29,570 bases of DNA from CAZQXD01 sp964597315 (GTDB lineage Bacteria; Pseudomonadota; Gammaproteobacteria; Competibacterales; Competibacteraceae). Below, in pieces: positions 14,963-22,377 of this stretch. How positions within the stretch are numbered: position 1 is the stretch's first letter; each line of letters starts with the position of its first letter. A model generated the notes under the pieces. That model had not been told where the DNA came from and did no database searches. It worked only from the letters and a program-made list of their open reading frames with translations. The stretch spans positions 1-29,570 of the forward strand of contig CAZQXD010000056.1 of the NCBI GenBank assembly GCA_964597315.1, written 5' to 3'. The position numbers were made by a program, and so were the translations under genes.

Positions 14963-16147
14963 ATGAATCTGTCAGGCTATTTCGACTACAACGCCACGAC
15001 CCCCTTGTCGGAACGGGTAAGGGAAGAAATGACCCAGGTCATGGGTCTATTCGCCAACCCCTCCAGCAAGAGCCGGGCCGCCACGGAACTGCGGGAACGG
15101 ATTGCCGAAACCCGGCGCTTGTTCCTGCAATTGCTCAAGGCGCCTCAAGGTGAGCTGTATTTCACCTCCGGCGGCACCGAGTCCAACAATCTGGCCATCA
15201 AGGGCATTTTGCACCGACGGATGCCCAAGCCCGGGCATATCATCAGCTCCGCCATTGAGCATCCCTCGGTGCTGGAGACCATTCGCCATCTGTGCGATGG
15301 GTTCGGCTTCACCCATACCCTGGTGGAGCCGGATGGCCAGGGGGTGGTGAGTGTTGCCGACGTGGCCAAGGCGGTCACCGGCGACACCCAGTTAATCAGC
15401 CTAATGATGGCCAACAACGAGACCGGAGCGATCCAGCCGGTGGCCGAGGTGGGCCGGATGGCCGAACAGCGGGGAATTCCCTTCTGTATCGATGGTGTGC
15501 AGGGGGTGGGCAAGCTGGACATCGACTTGAGCCGTATTCCCTGTACCGCGCTGTCGTTCTCATCCCATAAATTCTACGGTCCCAAAGGGGTCGGCGGTCT
15601 ATGGATCAAGGACGCCGCCCTGCTGACCCCCCTGCTGCATGGAGGGGGACAGGAGAGCGGGCTCCGGGGCGGGACGGAAAATGTCATCGGCATCATCGGC
15701 ATGGGCGCCGCCGCTTGGGACGTGCTGCACCATCAGGAAGACTGGCGGCGCCAGCAGCGGCGTTTGAAGGCGCTGCTGCTGACGGAGTTGCGGCGACTGG
15801 GGGTGAGTGTCCGCCTCAACGGTCCCCAGGACGAAGCCCTGCAAAGCCCCAATACCCTGAACTTGTCCTTCGCCGGGGTGCGGGGAGAAGCCCTGTCCAT
15901 GCTGCTGGAGCATCGCCATGGCATCGCCGTCTCCATCGGTTCGGCCTGTAGCAACAACAAGCAGACCCGGCGCTCCCATGTCCTCAAGGCCATGGGTCTG
16001 TCGGATGCGCGCATTGACAGCGCCCTGCGAATCAGCTTCGGGCGGTTCACCGAAGAGCAGGATATCCACGACCTGGCCGAAGCGATCAGCCACACCGTTA
16101 TCCAACTGCAAGCCCTGTCCGGGGGCTTGCCCACCGAGGCTGCGTGA
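14963..16147 (+). CDS. Cysteine desulfurase, NifS/IscS type (type I)
   Basis: 394 residues. PLP lysine K203 (SFSSHKFYGPKGVGG), His100 stacking on PLP (AIEHPS), D177 and Q180 (IDGVQGVG), and catalytic C329 in GSACSNNKQTRRSHVL. The long loop around C329 marks type I (NifS/IscS), unlike the SufS at 2864. It releases sulfur from cysteine as persulfide, probably to the IscU-like protein encoded just upstream. AAGGAG at 14947-14952 precedes the start by 10 bases. The stop TGA overlaps the next start by one base (TGATG), so translation is coupled to the FAAL. General iscS is unlikely because of the neighbours and the absence of iscR, hscA, hscB and fdx. Confidence 0.93.
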   Translation: MNLSGYFDYNATTPLSERVREEMTQVMGLFANPSSKSRAATELRERIAETRRLFLQLLKAPQGELYFTSGGTESNNLAIKGILHRRMPKPGHIISSAIEHPSVLETIRHLCDGFGFTHTLVEPDGQGVVSVADVAKAVTGDTQLISLMMANNETGAIQPVAEVGRMAEQRGIPFCIDGVQGVGKLDIDLSRIPCTALSFSSHKFYGPKGVGGLWIKDAALLTPLLHGGGQESGLRGGTENVIGIIGMGAAAWDVLHHQEDWRRQQRRLKALLLTELRRLGVSVRLNGPQDEALQSPNTLNLSFAGVRGEALSMLLEHRHGIAVSIGSACSNNKQTRRSHVLKAMGLSDARIDSALRISFGRFTEEQDIHDLAEAISHTVIQLQALSGGLPTEAA

Positions 16148-17877
16148 TGGCACAGATAATCGACCAATTGCCGGATATGGTGAGTGTATTGGCCCACCAT
16201 GGCGCCGCCACCCCAGATCGAGACGCCTATATTTTCCTGCCCCGAGGGGTGGGGCCGGGTTCCAGTCTGAGCTACCGGGAACTGGAGCAACGCTCCAATC
16301 GGCTAGCGGCGGCCCTGGTGGCCGAGGGCGTCGGCGGTCAGCCGGTGCTGCTGATCTTTCCGCCGGGTCTGGATTTCATCGTGGCTTTCTTCGCGGTGCT
16401 GAAGGCGGGCGCTATTGCCGTGCCCCTGAACTTCGCCCGCCAGAGCCACCACCAGCGCCGGTTGGCCGTGGTGGTGGAGGATTCCGGTAGCCGCCTGGTC
16501 CTCACCAACGGGGCGTTGCTGGAGTATCTGCGAGAGGCTTTCCAACAGCCGTCCGAGTCGGATGGCGTCCAGCTCTTGAACATCGAAGAGGCCACTGACG
16601 GCGAGGCTGTGGAACTGCCGCCGATACACCCGGATTCCATCGCCTTCATTCAGTACACGTCGGGTTCCACCGGCGCCCCCAAGGGGGTGATGGTCAGCCA
16701 CGCCAATCTGGTAGCCAATGAGCGGGTGATCCGGCGGCTATGTGGTCCCGTCCCCAGCGCCATGTATGGCGGGTGGCTACCCCACTACCACGACATGGGG
16801 CTGGTGGGTACGCTGTTGCAGCCTTTGTTCGCGGGAGGGACGTATGTGTTCATGCCGCCCTTGGCTTTCGTGCAACGGCCCTCCCGATGGCTGCGGATGC
16901 TCAGTGATTATCGGATCGAATGCTCGGTTGCGCCCAATTTCGCCTATGACGTCTGTATCGAACGCTGCCGCGACGAGGAGTTAAAGGGCGTCGATCTGAG
17001 CCAGTGGCGGGTCGCCCTGAATGGCGCCGAACCGATCCGGCGCCACAGCCTGAAGTTGTTCGCGGACCGCTTCGCCCCCTTCGGCTTCCGGGCCGAGAGC
17101 TTCCTGCCCTGCTATGGCATGGCGGAGGTGACCCTGCTGATCAGCGGACGGCAGGCCGGAGCCGGGGCCAATTGGCTGACTGTGGATAAGGAGGCCCTGG
17201 AGCATCACCATCAGGTCCGGGAGGTGGACGCCGACTCGGCCCAAGGGGAACTGGTGGGTTGCGGCGAGGTCGCGCCTGGGCACCAGGTTGAAATCGTGGA
17301 TCCCCATTCCCAGCAGCGGATCGGTGCTGGCCAGGTGGGTGAGATTTGGGTCAAGGGGCCTTCGGTAGCCGGGGGTTATTGGCGCAATCCTCAGGCTACC
17401 GGGGCGGTGTTCGGCGCCCGCACGGCCGACGGTCAGGGACCCTATCTGCGCACCGGCGACCTGGGCTTTCTCCATCAAGGCCAGTTGTACGTGACCGGGC
17501 GGATCAAGGATATCGTCATCGTGCGTGGGCGGACCCTGTATCCCCAGGATATCGAATACACCCTCAACGGGGCCTCGTCGCAACTGGCCATGAACACCGC
17601 GGCAGTGTTCGCCGTGGACGATGGCCGGGAGGAGACGGTGGTGGCCATACAGGAACTGCCCCGGCGCTTCGAAGGGGACCTAGAGGCGCTCAAGATCGCC
17701 ATCCGCGAGGCGGTGACCCGGGAGCATGACATCGTACTCCGGGACATCCGCTTTATTCCCCATAACGGGCTGCCCCGAACCACGAGTGGCAAGGTCCAGC
17801 GGTCTTACTGCAAATCCCTGTATCTCCACAAACAGCTTAAGGAATACACCCCGGAGGAAATGAGCGATGCCTACTGA
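16147..17877 (+). CDS. Fatty acyl-AMP ligase (FAAL)
   Basis: 576 residues, typical for FAALs, which adenylate a free fatty acid and hand it to an ACP rather than to CoA. Motifs are YTSGSTGAPKG (170-180), GWLPHYHDMGLVG (209-221, characteristic of FAAL), LPCYGMAEV (320-328), GPSVAGGYW (404-412), RTGDLGFL (435-442), TGRIKDIVIVRGRTLYPQDI (450-469) and the catalytic Lys549 in TTSGKVQR. The GTG at 16144 is an alternative start; ATG 16147 is preferred. The gene overlaps the ACP gene by 11 bases, a strong sign that this ACP is its partner. Acyl chain length cannot be read from the sequence. Confidence 0.94.
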   Translation: MAQIIDQLPDMVSVLAHHGAATPDRDAYIFLPRGVGPGSSLSYRELEQRSNRLAAALVAEGVGGQPVLLIFPPGLDFIVAFFAVLKAGAIAVPLNFARQSHHQRRLAVVVEDSGSRLVLTNGALLEYLREAFQQPSESDGVQLLNIEEATDGEAVELPPIHPDSIAFIQYTSGSTGAPKGVMVSHANLVANERVIRRLCGPVPSAMYGGWLPHYHDMGLVGTLLQPLFAGGTYVFMPPLAFVQRPSRWLRMLSDYRIECSVAPNFAYDVCIERCRDEELKGVDLSQWRVALNGAEPIRRHSLKLFADRFAPFGFRAESFLPCYGMAEVTLLISGRQAGAGANWLTVDKEALEHHHQVREVDADSAQGELVGCGEVAPGHQVEIVDPHSQQRIGAGQVGEIWVKGPSVAGGYWRNPQATGAVFGARTADGQGPYLRTGDLGFLHQGQLYVTGRIKDIVIVRGRTLYPQDIEYTLNGASSQLAMNTAAVFAVDDGREETVVAIQELPRRFEGDLEALKIAIREAVTREHDIVLRDIRFIPHNGLPRTTSGKVQRSYCKSLYLHKQLKEYTPEEMSDAY

Positions 17878-18127
17878 AACCTTGAGCCTGGACACCATCC
17901 AAACCTATCTGATGAACGAAATCCGCAACGCGACGCCCCCCAACGGGGTCGAACTGGATGGCGACACTTCATTTAGTTCCATGGGTCTGGACTCCATGAC
18001 CCAAGTGTCCCTGATCGGCAAGCTGGAAGAACGCTTCGAGGTGGAACTGGACCCAACCCTGGCCTATGACTATCCCACCGTCAATGCCTTGTCCAAAAAA
18101 CTCGACGAATTGCTGGTCAAGGGGTAG
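17867..18127 (+). CDS. Acyl carrier protein
   Basis: 86 residues, acidic and helical. The phosphopantetheine attachment site is Ser43 in MGLDSMTQ. EELDPTLAYDYPT-like sequence (ELDPTLAYDYPTV) after helix II is typical of carrier proteins from secondary and lipid pathways rather than of the fatty-acid-synthesis AcpP. GGAGGA at about 17853 precedes the ATG inside the end of the FAAL gene. It probably receives the acyl group from the FAAL. No phosphopantetheinyl transferase is encoded nearby, so activation must come from elsewhere. Confidence 0.94.
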   Translation: MPTETLSLDTIQTYLMNEIRNATPPNGVELDGDTSFSSMGLDSMTQVSLIGKLEERFEVELDPTLAYDYPTVNALSKKLDELLVKG

Positions 18128-18131
18128 CGCC

Positions 18132-19220
18132 ATGTCCGTTTTCGATTGTTTAGTCATCGGCGGCGGCCAATCCGGCCTGGTAGCGGGGCTGTTGCTGAAG
18201 CAACGGGGCTTGGACTACCGAATCATCGACCAGGCCCCTCGGTTGGGGGAGAGCTGGCTGAACCGGCCCGATGCCATGAAGCTGTTTACCTCGCGCCGGT
18301 TTTGCAGCCTGCCCGGACTGCCGTTTCCCGGCGACCCAGAGGGTTATCCCGACAAGCATGAAGTGGCCGCCTATTTTCAGTCCTACGCCCGGTTCCACGA
18401 TTTGGAAATGGAACTGGGCCTGACAGTGGTCGCCCTGGACAAGGACGGCGACGAGTTCCGGGTCTGTTGCAATAACGGGCGCGAACTGCGGGCCAGGACG
18501 GTCATTAACGCCACCGGCTCCAATCAGCGGGCCGTGGTCCCGGACTACGCCACAGCCCTTTCCGAGGTGACGCAACTGACGGCGGCGGATTATCGGTCGC
18601 CAGACGGGTTACCGGAAGGGCCGGTGCTGGTGGTGGGCGACGGCGCCTCGGGGCGGCAGATTGCCGCAGAGCTGGCCGAGTCCCGCCCGGTGGCCCTGGC
18701 CCTGGGGTCGGGGCGGAAGCTCGCCCCGAACCGGGTGCTGGGCAAGGACCTGTTCTGGTGGCTGGACAAGCTGGGCATCATCTACGCCGCGCCCCAGACC
18801 CTGGTGGGCAGGCTGCTGCGTCGGCGCAACCCGGTGCCCTGCCGAGATCTGAATGATCGCGCCCTCCGGCGCCTGGGAGTGGAGCTGCTGTCCAAGGTGA
18901 CCGGCTGCGAGGGCCGGGCGGTGCTGTTCCAGGAGAGTCGGCGGGAGGATTTTCGCGCCGTGATCTGGGCGGTGGGCTATCGGGACGTGACCGACTGGCT
19001 GCGTCTGCCTCATTGCAGCGACGCCGATGGGTTTATCGCCCAAAACAGCCAGACCCCGGAGCCTGGGCTGTATATGGTCGGCAAGAAATGGCTATCCTGC
19101 CGGGCCTCGGAACTGTTGCTCGGCGCCGAGCGAGATGCCCAGGCCGCAGTGGAGCAAGTGGTGGCCCGGTTGGAGGGCCGACGCCCGGAGCAGGCGTACT
19201 CCGAACTCGCGTCCACCTGA
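18132..19220 (+). CDS. FAD/NAD(P)-dependent monooxygenase-like oxidoreductase
   Basis: 362 residues with two Rossmann motifs: FAD-binding GGGQSG (10-15) and NAD(P)-binding GDGASG (169-174), plus VINATGS (124-130). The segment LFTSRRFCSLPGLPFPGDP is characteristic of the CzcO/flavin-monooxygenase-like group; the FxGxxxH fingerprint of classical FMOs is not seen. ATG 18132 follows the ACP stop by 4 bases; the longer frame from 18066 overlaps the ACP and is rejected. Such enzymes oxygenate S, N or carbonyl groups, so oxidation of a sulfur or acyl intermediate is plausible here. The reaction itself is not determinable. Confidence 0.86.
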   Translation: MSVFDCLVIGGGQSGLVAGLLLKQRGLDYRIIDQAPRLGESWLNRPDAMKLFTSRRFCSLPGLPFPGDPEGYPDKHEVAAYFQSYARFHDLEMELGLTVVALDKDGDEFRVCCNNGRELRARTVINATGSNQRAVVPDYATALSEVTQLTAADYRSPDGLPEGPVLVVGDGASGRQIAAELAESRPVALALGSGRKLAPNRVLGKDLFWWLDKLGIIYAAPQTLVGRLLRRRNPVPCRDLNDRALRRLGVELLSKVTGCEGRAVLFQESRREDFRAVIWAVGYRDVTDWLRLPHCSDADGFIAQNSQTPEPGLYMVGKKWLSCRASELLLGAERDAQAAVEQVVARLEGRRPEQAYSELAST

Positions 19221-19284
19221 GCCAAACATCCTTTCACCTTATCTATGGCGACGCCCGGCCGGGGGTCGGACGGGAGTTATGCGT

Positions 19285-21573
19285 ATGAACTGGAAAACAG
19301 CCATCATCCATTACCGGACACCCGGCCTACTGGCAACCCTGGCCTGTGTGCTGCTGCTGGCCCTGGGACTGAAGGATCTTCGGGTCGAGGGTGAATACCG
19401 GATTTTCTTCAGCCGCGCCAATCCAGAGTTGCAGGCGTTTGAAACCATGCAGGCCACCTATGCCAAATCGGACAACGCCTTAATCATTATCACCCCCAAA
19501 ACCGGCGATGTTTTCGCCGAGCGGATTTTGAACCTGATAAGGGATCTGACCGATCAGTCCTGGGGCGTGCCGTTCGCCAGCCGGGTGGACTCCATCACCA
19601 ATTTCCAGCACCTGGATGTGGATGGGGATACGCTGGGTGTGCAGAACCTTTACGATCCCGGCGCCGCCGCACGCCCTGGGGATAGGGTCAGGGAAGTGGC
19701 CCTGGCGGAGCCTTTCTTGCTGGGTAAATTGGTTAACGGGACCGGCGCCGTGACCGCCATCAACATCACCTTCGACCTGCCGGGCTTGGACAAGCGTTCG
19801 GAAAGCCAACGAGCGACTCAGGCCGTGGGCGAACTGCTCGCCAGCTATCGCCAGCACTATCCCGATGTGGAGTTCCGGTTGAGCGGTATCGTGCCGATCG
19901 GTAACGCTTTTGCCGATGAGGCTCAAAACGATGCCAAGTCACTGACTCCACTAATGTATATTATCTTGTTGGCGCTGATAATGGTGTTGTTCAGGCGCAT
20001 TGGCCTGACGGTCGCCGTACTGTTGCTGATCGCCCTGAGCATAGTGGGCGCCCTGGGCGCCGCCGGTTGGCTGGGCTACTCTATCAATACCGTGACCCTC
20101 AACGCGCCGACCATCATCATGACCGTGGCGGTGGCGGATGCCATCCATCTGATCAGCACGGCTTTGCGGGAGCATTTCAAGGGACGCAAGGTGGCCGAGG
20201 CGGTGGACAACAGCCTGCTGATCAACAGCAAGGCCGTCATCATCACCAGCCTCACCACCGCCGTGGGCTTTCTGACCCTGTCGTTCTCAGACTCCCCGCC
20301 CATCCAAGCCCTGGGTGTGATCGTGGCCATTGGGGTGACCCTGGCCCTGGTGCTGAGCCTGTTCCTGCTGCCCGCCTGTATCACCCGAATGTCCCTGCCC
20401 AAGACCAACTGGCGGGTCCGGGTTCTGTCTTTCGGCGCTTATGTCGGGTTCCTGCACCGACACCACAATCTACTGCTGGTGGCGGGACTGGGGATCGTGG
20501 TCTTGCTCACCGGCTTTGCCTTTCTAAACAAAGTCAACGACGACCCCCTGAAGTATTTCCAGAAGGAACTGGTCATCAGGCAGGATACGGACTACCTGGC
20601 GGAACATCTCGCCGGCGCGGCGTTTATGGAATTCTCCTTGGACACCGGGCGGGAGAACGGGGTCACCGAGCCCGAGTTTCTGGAGGTTCTGGAAGCCTTT
20701 AAGCAATGGTTGCTCAGCCAGCCGAATGTGGATCACGTCATCATCATGTCCGATATCCTCAAGCGCCTGAACAAGAATATGCACGGGGACGCCGACGCCT
20801 GGTACCGGCTGCCGGATTCCAGAGAGCTGGCCGCCCAATACCTGCTGCTCTACGAGTTGTCCCTGCCGCCAGGGCTAGAGCTGACCACTTTCATGAACCT
20901 GGACAAATCCGCCACCCGGATCATCGTCACCTGCCGAAACATCGGCAGCCACGAGTTGCTGGACCTGGAGCGGCGCAGCAAACAATGGCTGGCCCTGCAT
21001 ACCTCTGGCGTGGACTATGTGGCCGCCAGTCCCAGACTGATGTTCGCCCATATCGGTGATCGCAACGTCAAAAGCCTGCTGGCCGGGTTGCTGACGGGGC
21101 TGGTGCTGATCTCGCTGCTCATGGCCGTGGCCCTGAGATCAATTCGGATCGGGCTGTTGAGCCTGTTGCCCAACCTGCTGCCGGTGCTGGCCGGGTTGGG
21201 GGTTTGGGGGTTGCTGGTGGGGGAGATCAACCTGGTGGTGTCCATCGTGGCCGGGGTCGCCATGGGCATTATCGTCGACGACACGGTGCATTTCCTGAGT
21301 CATTTTCAAGACGGTCTCACCCAGGGGCTGGACGTTCATGGGGCAGTCACCCATGCTCTTGAACATGTAGGCGGGGCAATCATCGCCACCACCCTGTTGT
21401 TGGGGGTGGGGTTCAGCGTCCTGGCTCAATCCCAGTTCAACGTCAACGCCCAGATGGGCCTGCTGACGACCCTGGTGATCGTCTTGGCGCTAATCTTCGA
21501 TCTGGTGTTTTTGCCGGCCTTGCTGTTTTTCCTGGCCCGGCGGCGGACCCGCTGGGTCCGGGCCATGGCCTGA
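19285..21573 (+). CDS. RND-superfamily (MMPL/COG1033-type) exporter
   Basis: 762 residues with the duplicated RND layout. TM1 is about 13-31 and is followed by a periplasmic domain to about 215. A five-to-six-helix bundle spans about 222-365, a second first-helix about 394-414, a second periplasmic domain follows, and then a final bundle. Charged residues within membrane helices, likely for proton relay, are D285 (VAVADAIHLI) and the DD of GIIVDDTVHFL. Relatives export lipids or hydrophobic compounds (MmpL, HpnN). I chose ATG 19285 because GGGAG is 8 bases upstream; ATG 19279 is too close and the frame back to 19027 overlaps the oxidoreductase. Likely exports the cluster product. Confidence 0.9.
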   Translation: MNWKTAIIHYRTPGLLATLACVLLLALGLKDLRVEGEYRIFFSRANPELQAFETMQATYAKSDNALIIITPKTGDVFAERILNLIRDLTDQSWGVPFASRVDSITNFQHLDVDGDTLGVQNLYDPGAAARPGDRVREVALAEPFLLGKLVNGTGAVTAINITFDLPGLDKRSESQRATQAVGELLASYRQHYPDVEFRLSGIVPIGNAFADEAQNDAKSLTPLMYIILLALIMVLFRRIGLTVAVLLLIALSIVGALGAAGWLGYSINTVTLNAPTIIMTVAVADAIHLISTALREHFKGRKVAEAVDNSLLINSKAVIITSLTTAVGFLTLSFSDSPPIQALGVIVAIGVTLALVLSLFLLPACITRMSLPKTNWRVRVLSFGAYVGFLHRHHNLLLVAGLGIVVLLTGFAFLNKVNDDPLKYFQKELVIRQDTDYLAEHLAGAAFMEFSLDTGRENGVTEPEFLEVLEAFKQWLLSQPNVDHVIIMSDILKRLNKNMHGDADAWYRLPDSRELAAQYLLLYELSLPPGLELTTFMNLDKSATRIIVTCRNIGSHELLDLERRSKQWLALHTSGVDYVAASPRLMFAHIGDRNVKSLLAGLLTGLVLISLLMAVALRSIRIGLLSLLPNLLPVLAGLGVWGLLVGEINLVVSIVAGVAMGIIVDDTVHFLSHFQDGLTQGLDVHGAVTHALEHVGGAIIATTLLLGVGFSVLAQSQFNVNAQMGLLTTLVIVLALIFDLVFLPALLFFLARRRTRWVRAMA

Positions 21574-21598
21574 TTCAATCACTACGGGGGACCTGCCC

Positions 21599-22375
21599 AT
21601 GAACCAGTGGATCAACCGTGTTTTGGTCCTGTTATTGTTGGCGCCGGTCGTGGCGGCTGCCGCCGACCGGGGGCTGGAGGTGTCCATGGAGGCCGACCGC
21701 CGCGATACCGGTTGGGGCAGCTCCGAAGTATCGGTGTTGATGACCCTGTTGGACCGGCAGGGCCGCAAGAGCGAACGCTATATGCGGGTACGCTCCAGGG
21801 AGATGGATGGCGATGGCGATCGGGGCCTGGTCATTTTCGATCAGCCTCGGGACGTGGAGGGCACCGCCGTGCTCACCTGGTCCCATTCCCTGGAGTCCGA
21901 CGATCAGTGGATTTTCTTGCCTGCCCTGAAGCGGGTCAAGCGCATCGCCGCCAACAACAAATCCCGGCCCTTCATGGGCAGCGAGTTCGCCTATGAGGAC
22001 CTGGCCTCCCAGGAAGTGGACAAATACCGACACACCCTGTTGCGGACCGAGCCTTGCGGCCAACTCCAATGCTTCGTGGTGGAGCGGGAGCCGCGTTATG
22101 AACATTCCGGCTATTCCCGGCAGCACGTGTGGATCGACACAGAACACTATCGGACCCAGAAAGTCGCTTATTTCGATCTTCAGGGCCAGCCCTTCAAAAC
22201 CCTGGAACTGAGCGGCTATCAGCAGTATCAGGATAAATTCTGGCGGGCTGACCGGCTGACCATGGAGAACTTGAAAAATGGCAAGGTGACGGTCATGGAG
22301 CGCAGCGGCTATCGCTTCGGGCTGGGCTTGACCGCTCGGGATTTCGACCAGGCCACCCTGAAGCGGGTGCGTTGA
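21599..22375 (+). CDS. LolA-like periplasmic outer-membrane lipoprotein-sorting family protein
   Basis: 258 residues. A clear signal peptide (about 1-22, VLVLLLLAPVVAAAA) leads to a LolA-like half-barrel. Recognisable segments are RDVEGTAVLTW, DDQWIFLPALKRVKRI, GSEFAYEDL and YQQYQDKFWRADRLTMEN. Proteins of this kind are regularly encoded beside COG1033-type RND exporters and probably carry a lipid or acylated cargo across the periplasm, as LolA carries lipoproteins. It is not LolA itself: it is longer and lies in a dedicated operon. GGGGGA precedes ATG 21599; 25 bases separate it from the exporter gene and 2 from the next start. Confidence 0.86.
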   Translation: MNQWINRVLVLLLLAPVVAAAADRGLEVSMEADRRDTGWGSSEVSVLMTLLDRQGRKSERYMRVRSREMDGDGDRGLVIFDQPRDVEGTAVLTWSHSLESDDQWIFLPALKRVKRIAANNKSRPFMGSEFAYEDLASQEVDKYRHTLLRTEPCGQLQCFVVEREPRYEHSGYSRQHVWIDTEHYRTQKVAYFDLQGQPFKTLELSGYQQYQDKFWRADRLTMENLKNGKVTVMERSGYRFGLGLTARDFDQATLKRVR

Positions 22376-22377
22376 CC

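Noticed and set aside
19027..19284. Extended start of the RND exporter
   Set aside because: It overlaps the oxidoreductase gene and is not membrane-like; ATG 19285 begins at the expected first transmembrane helix with GGGAG upstream.
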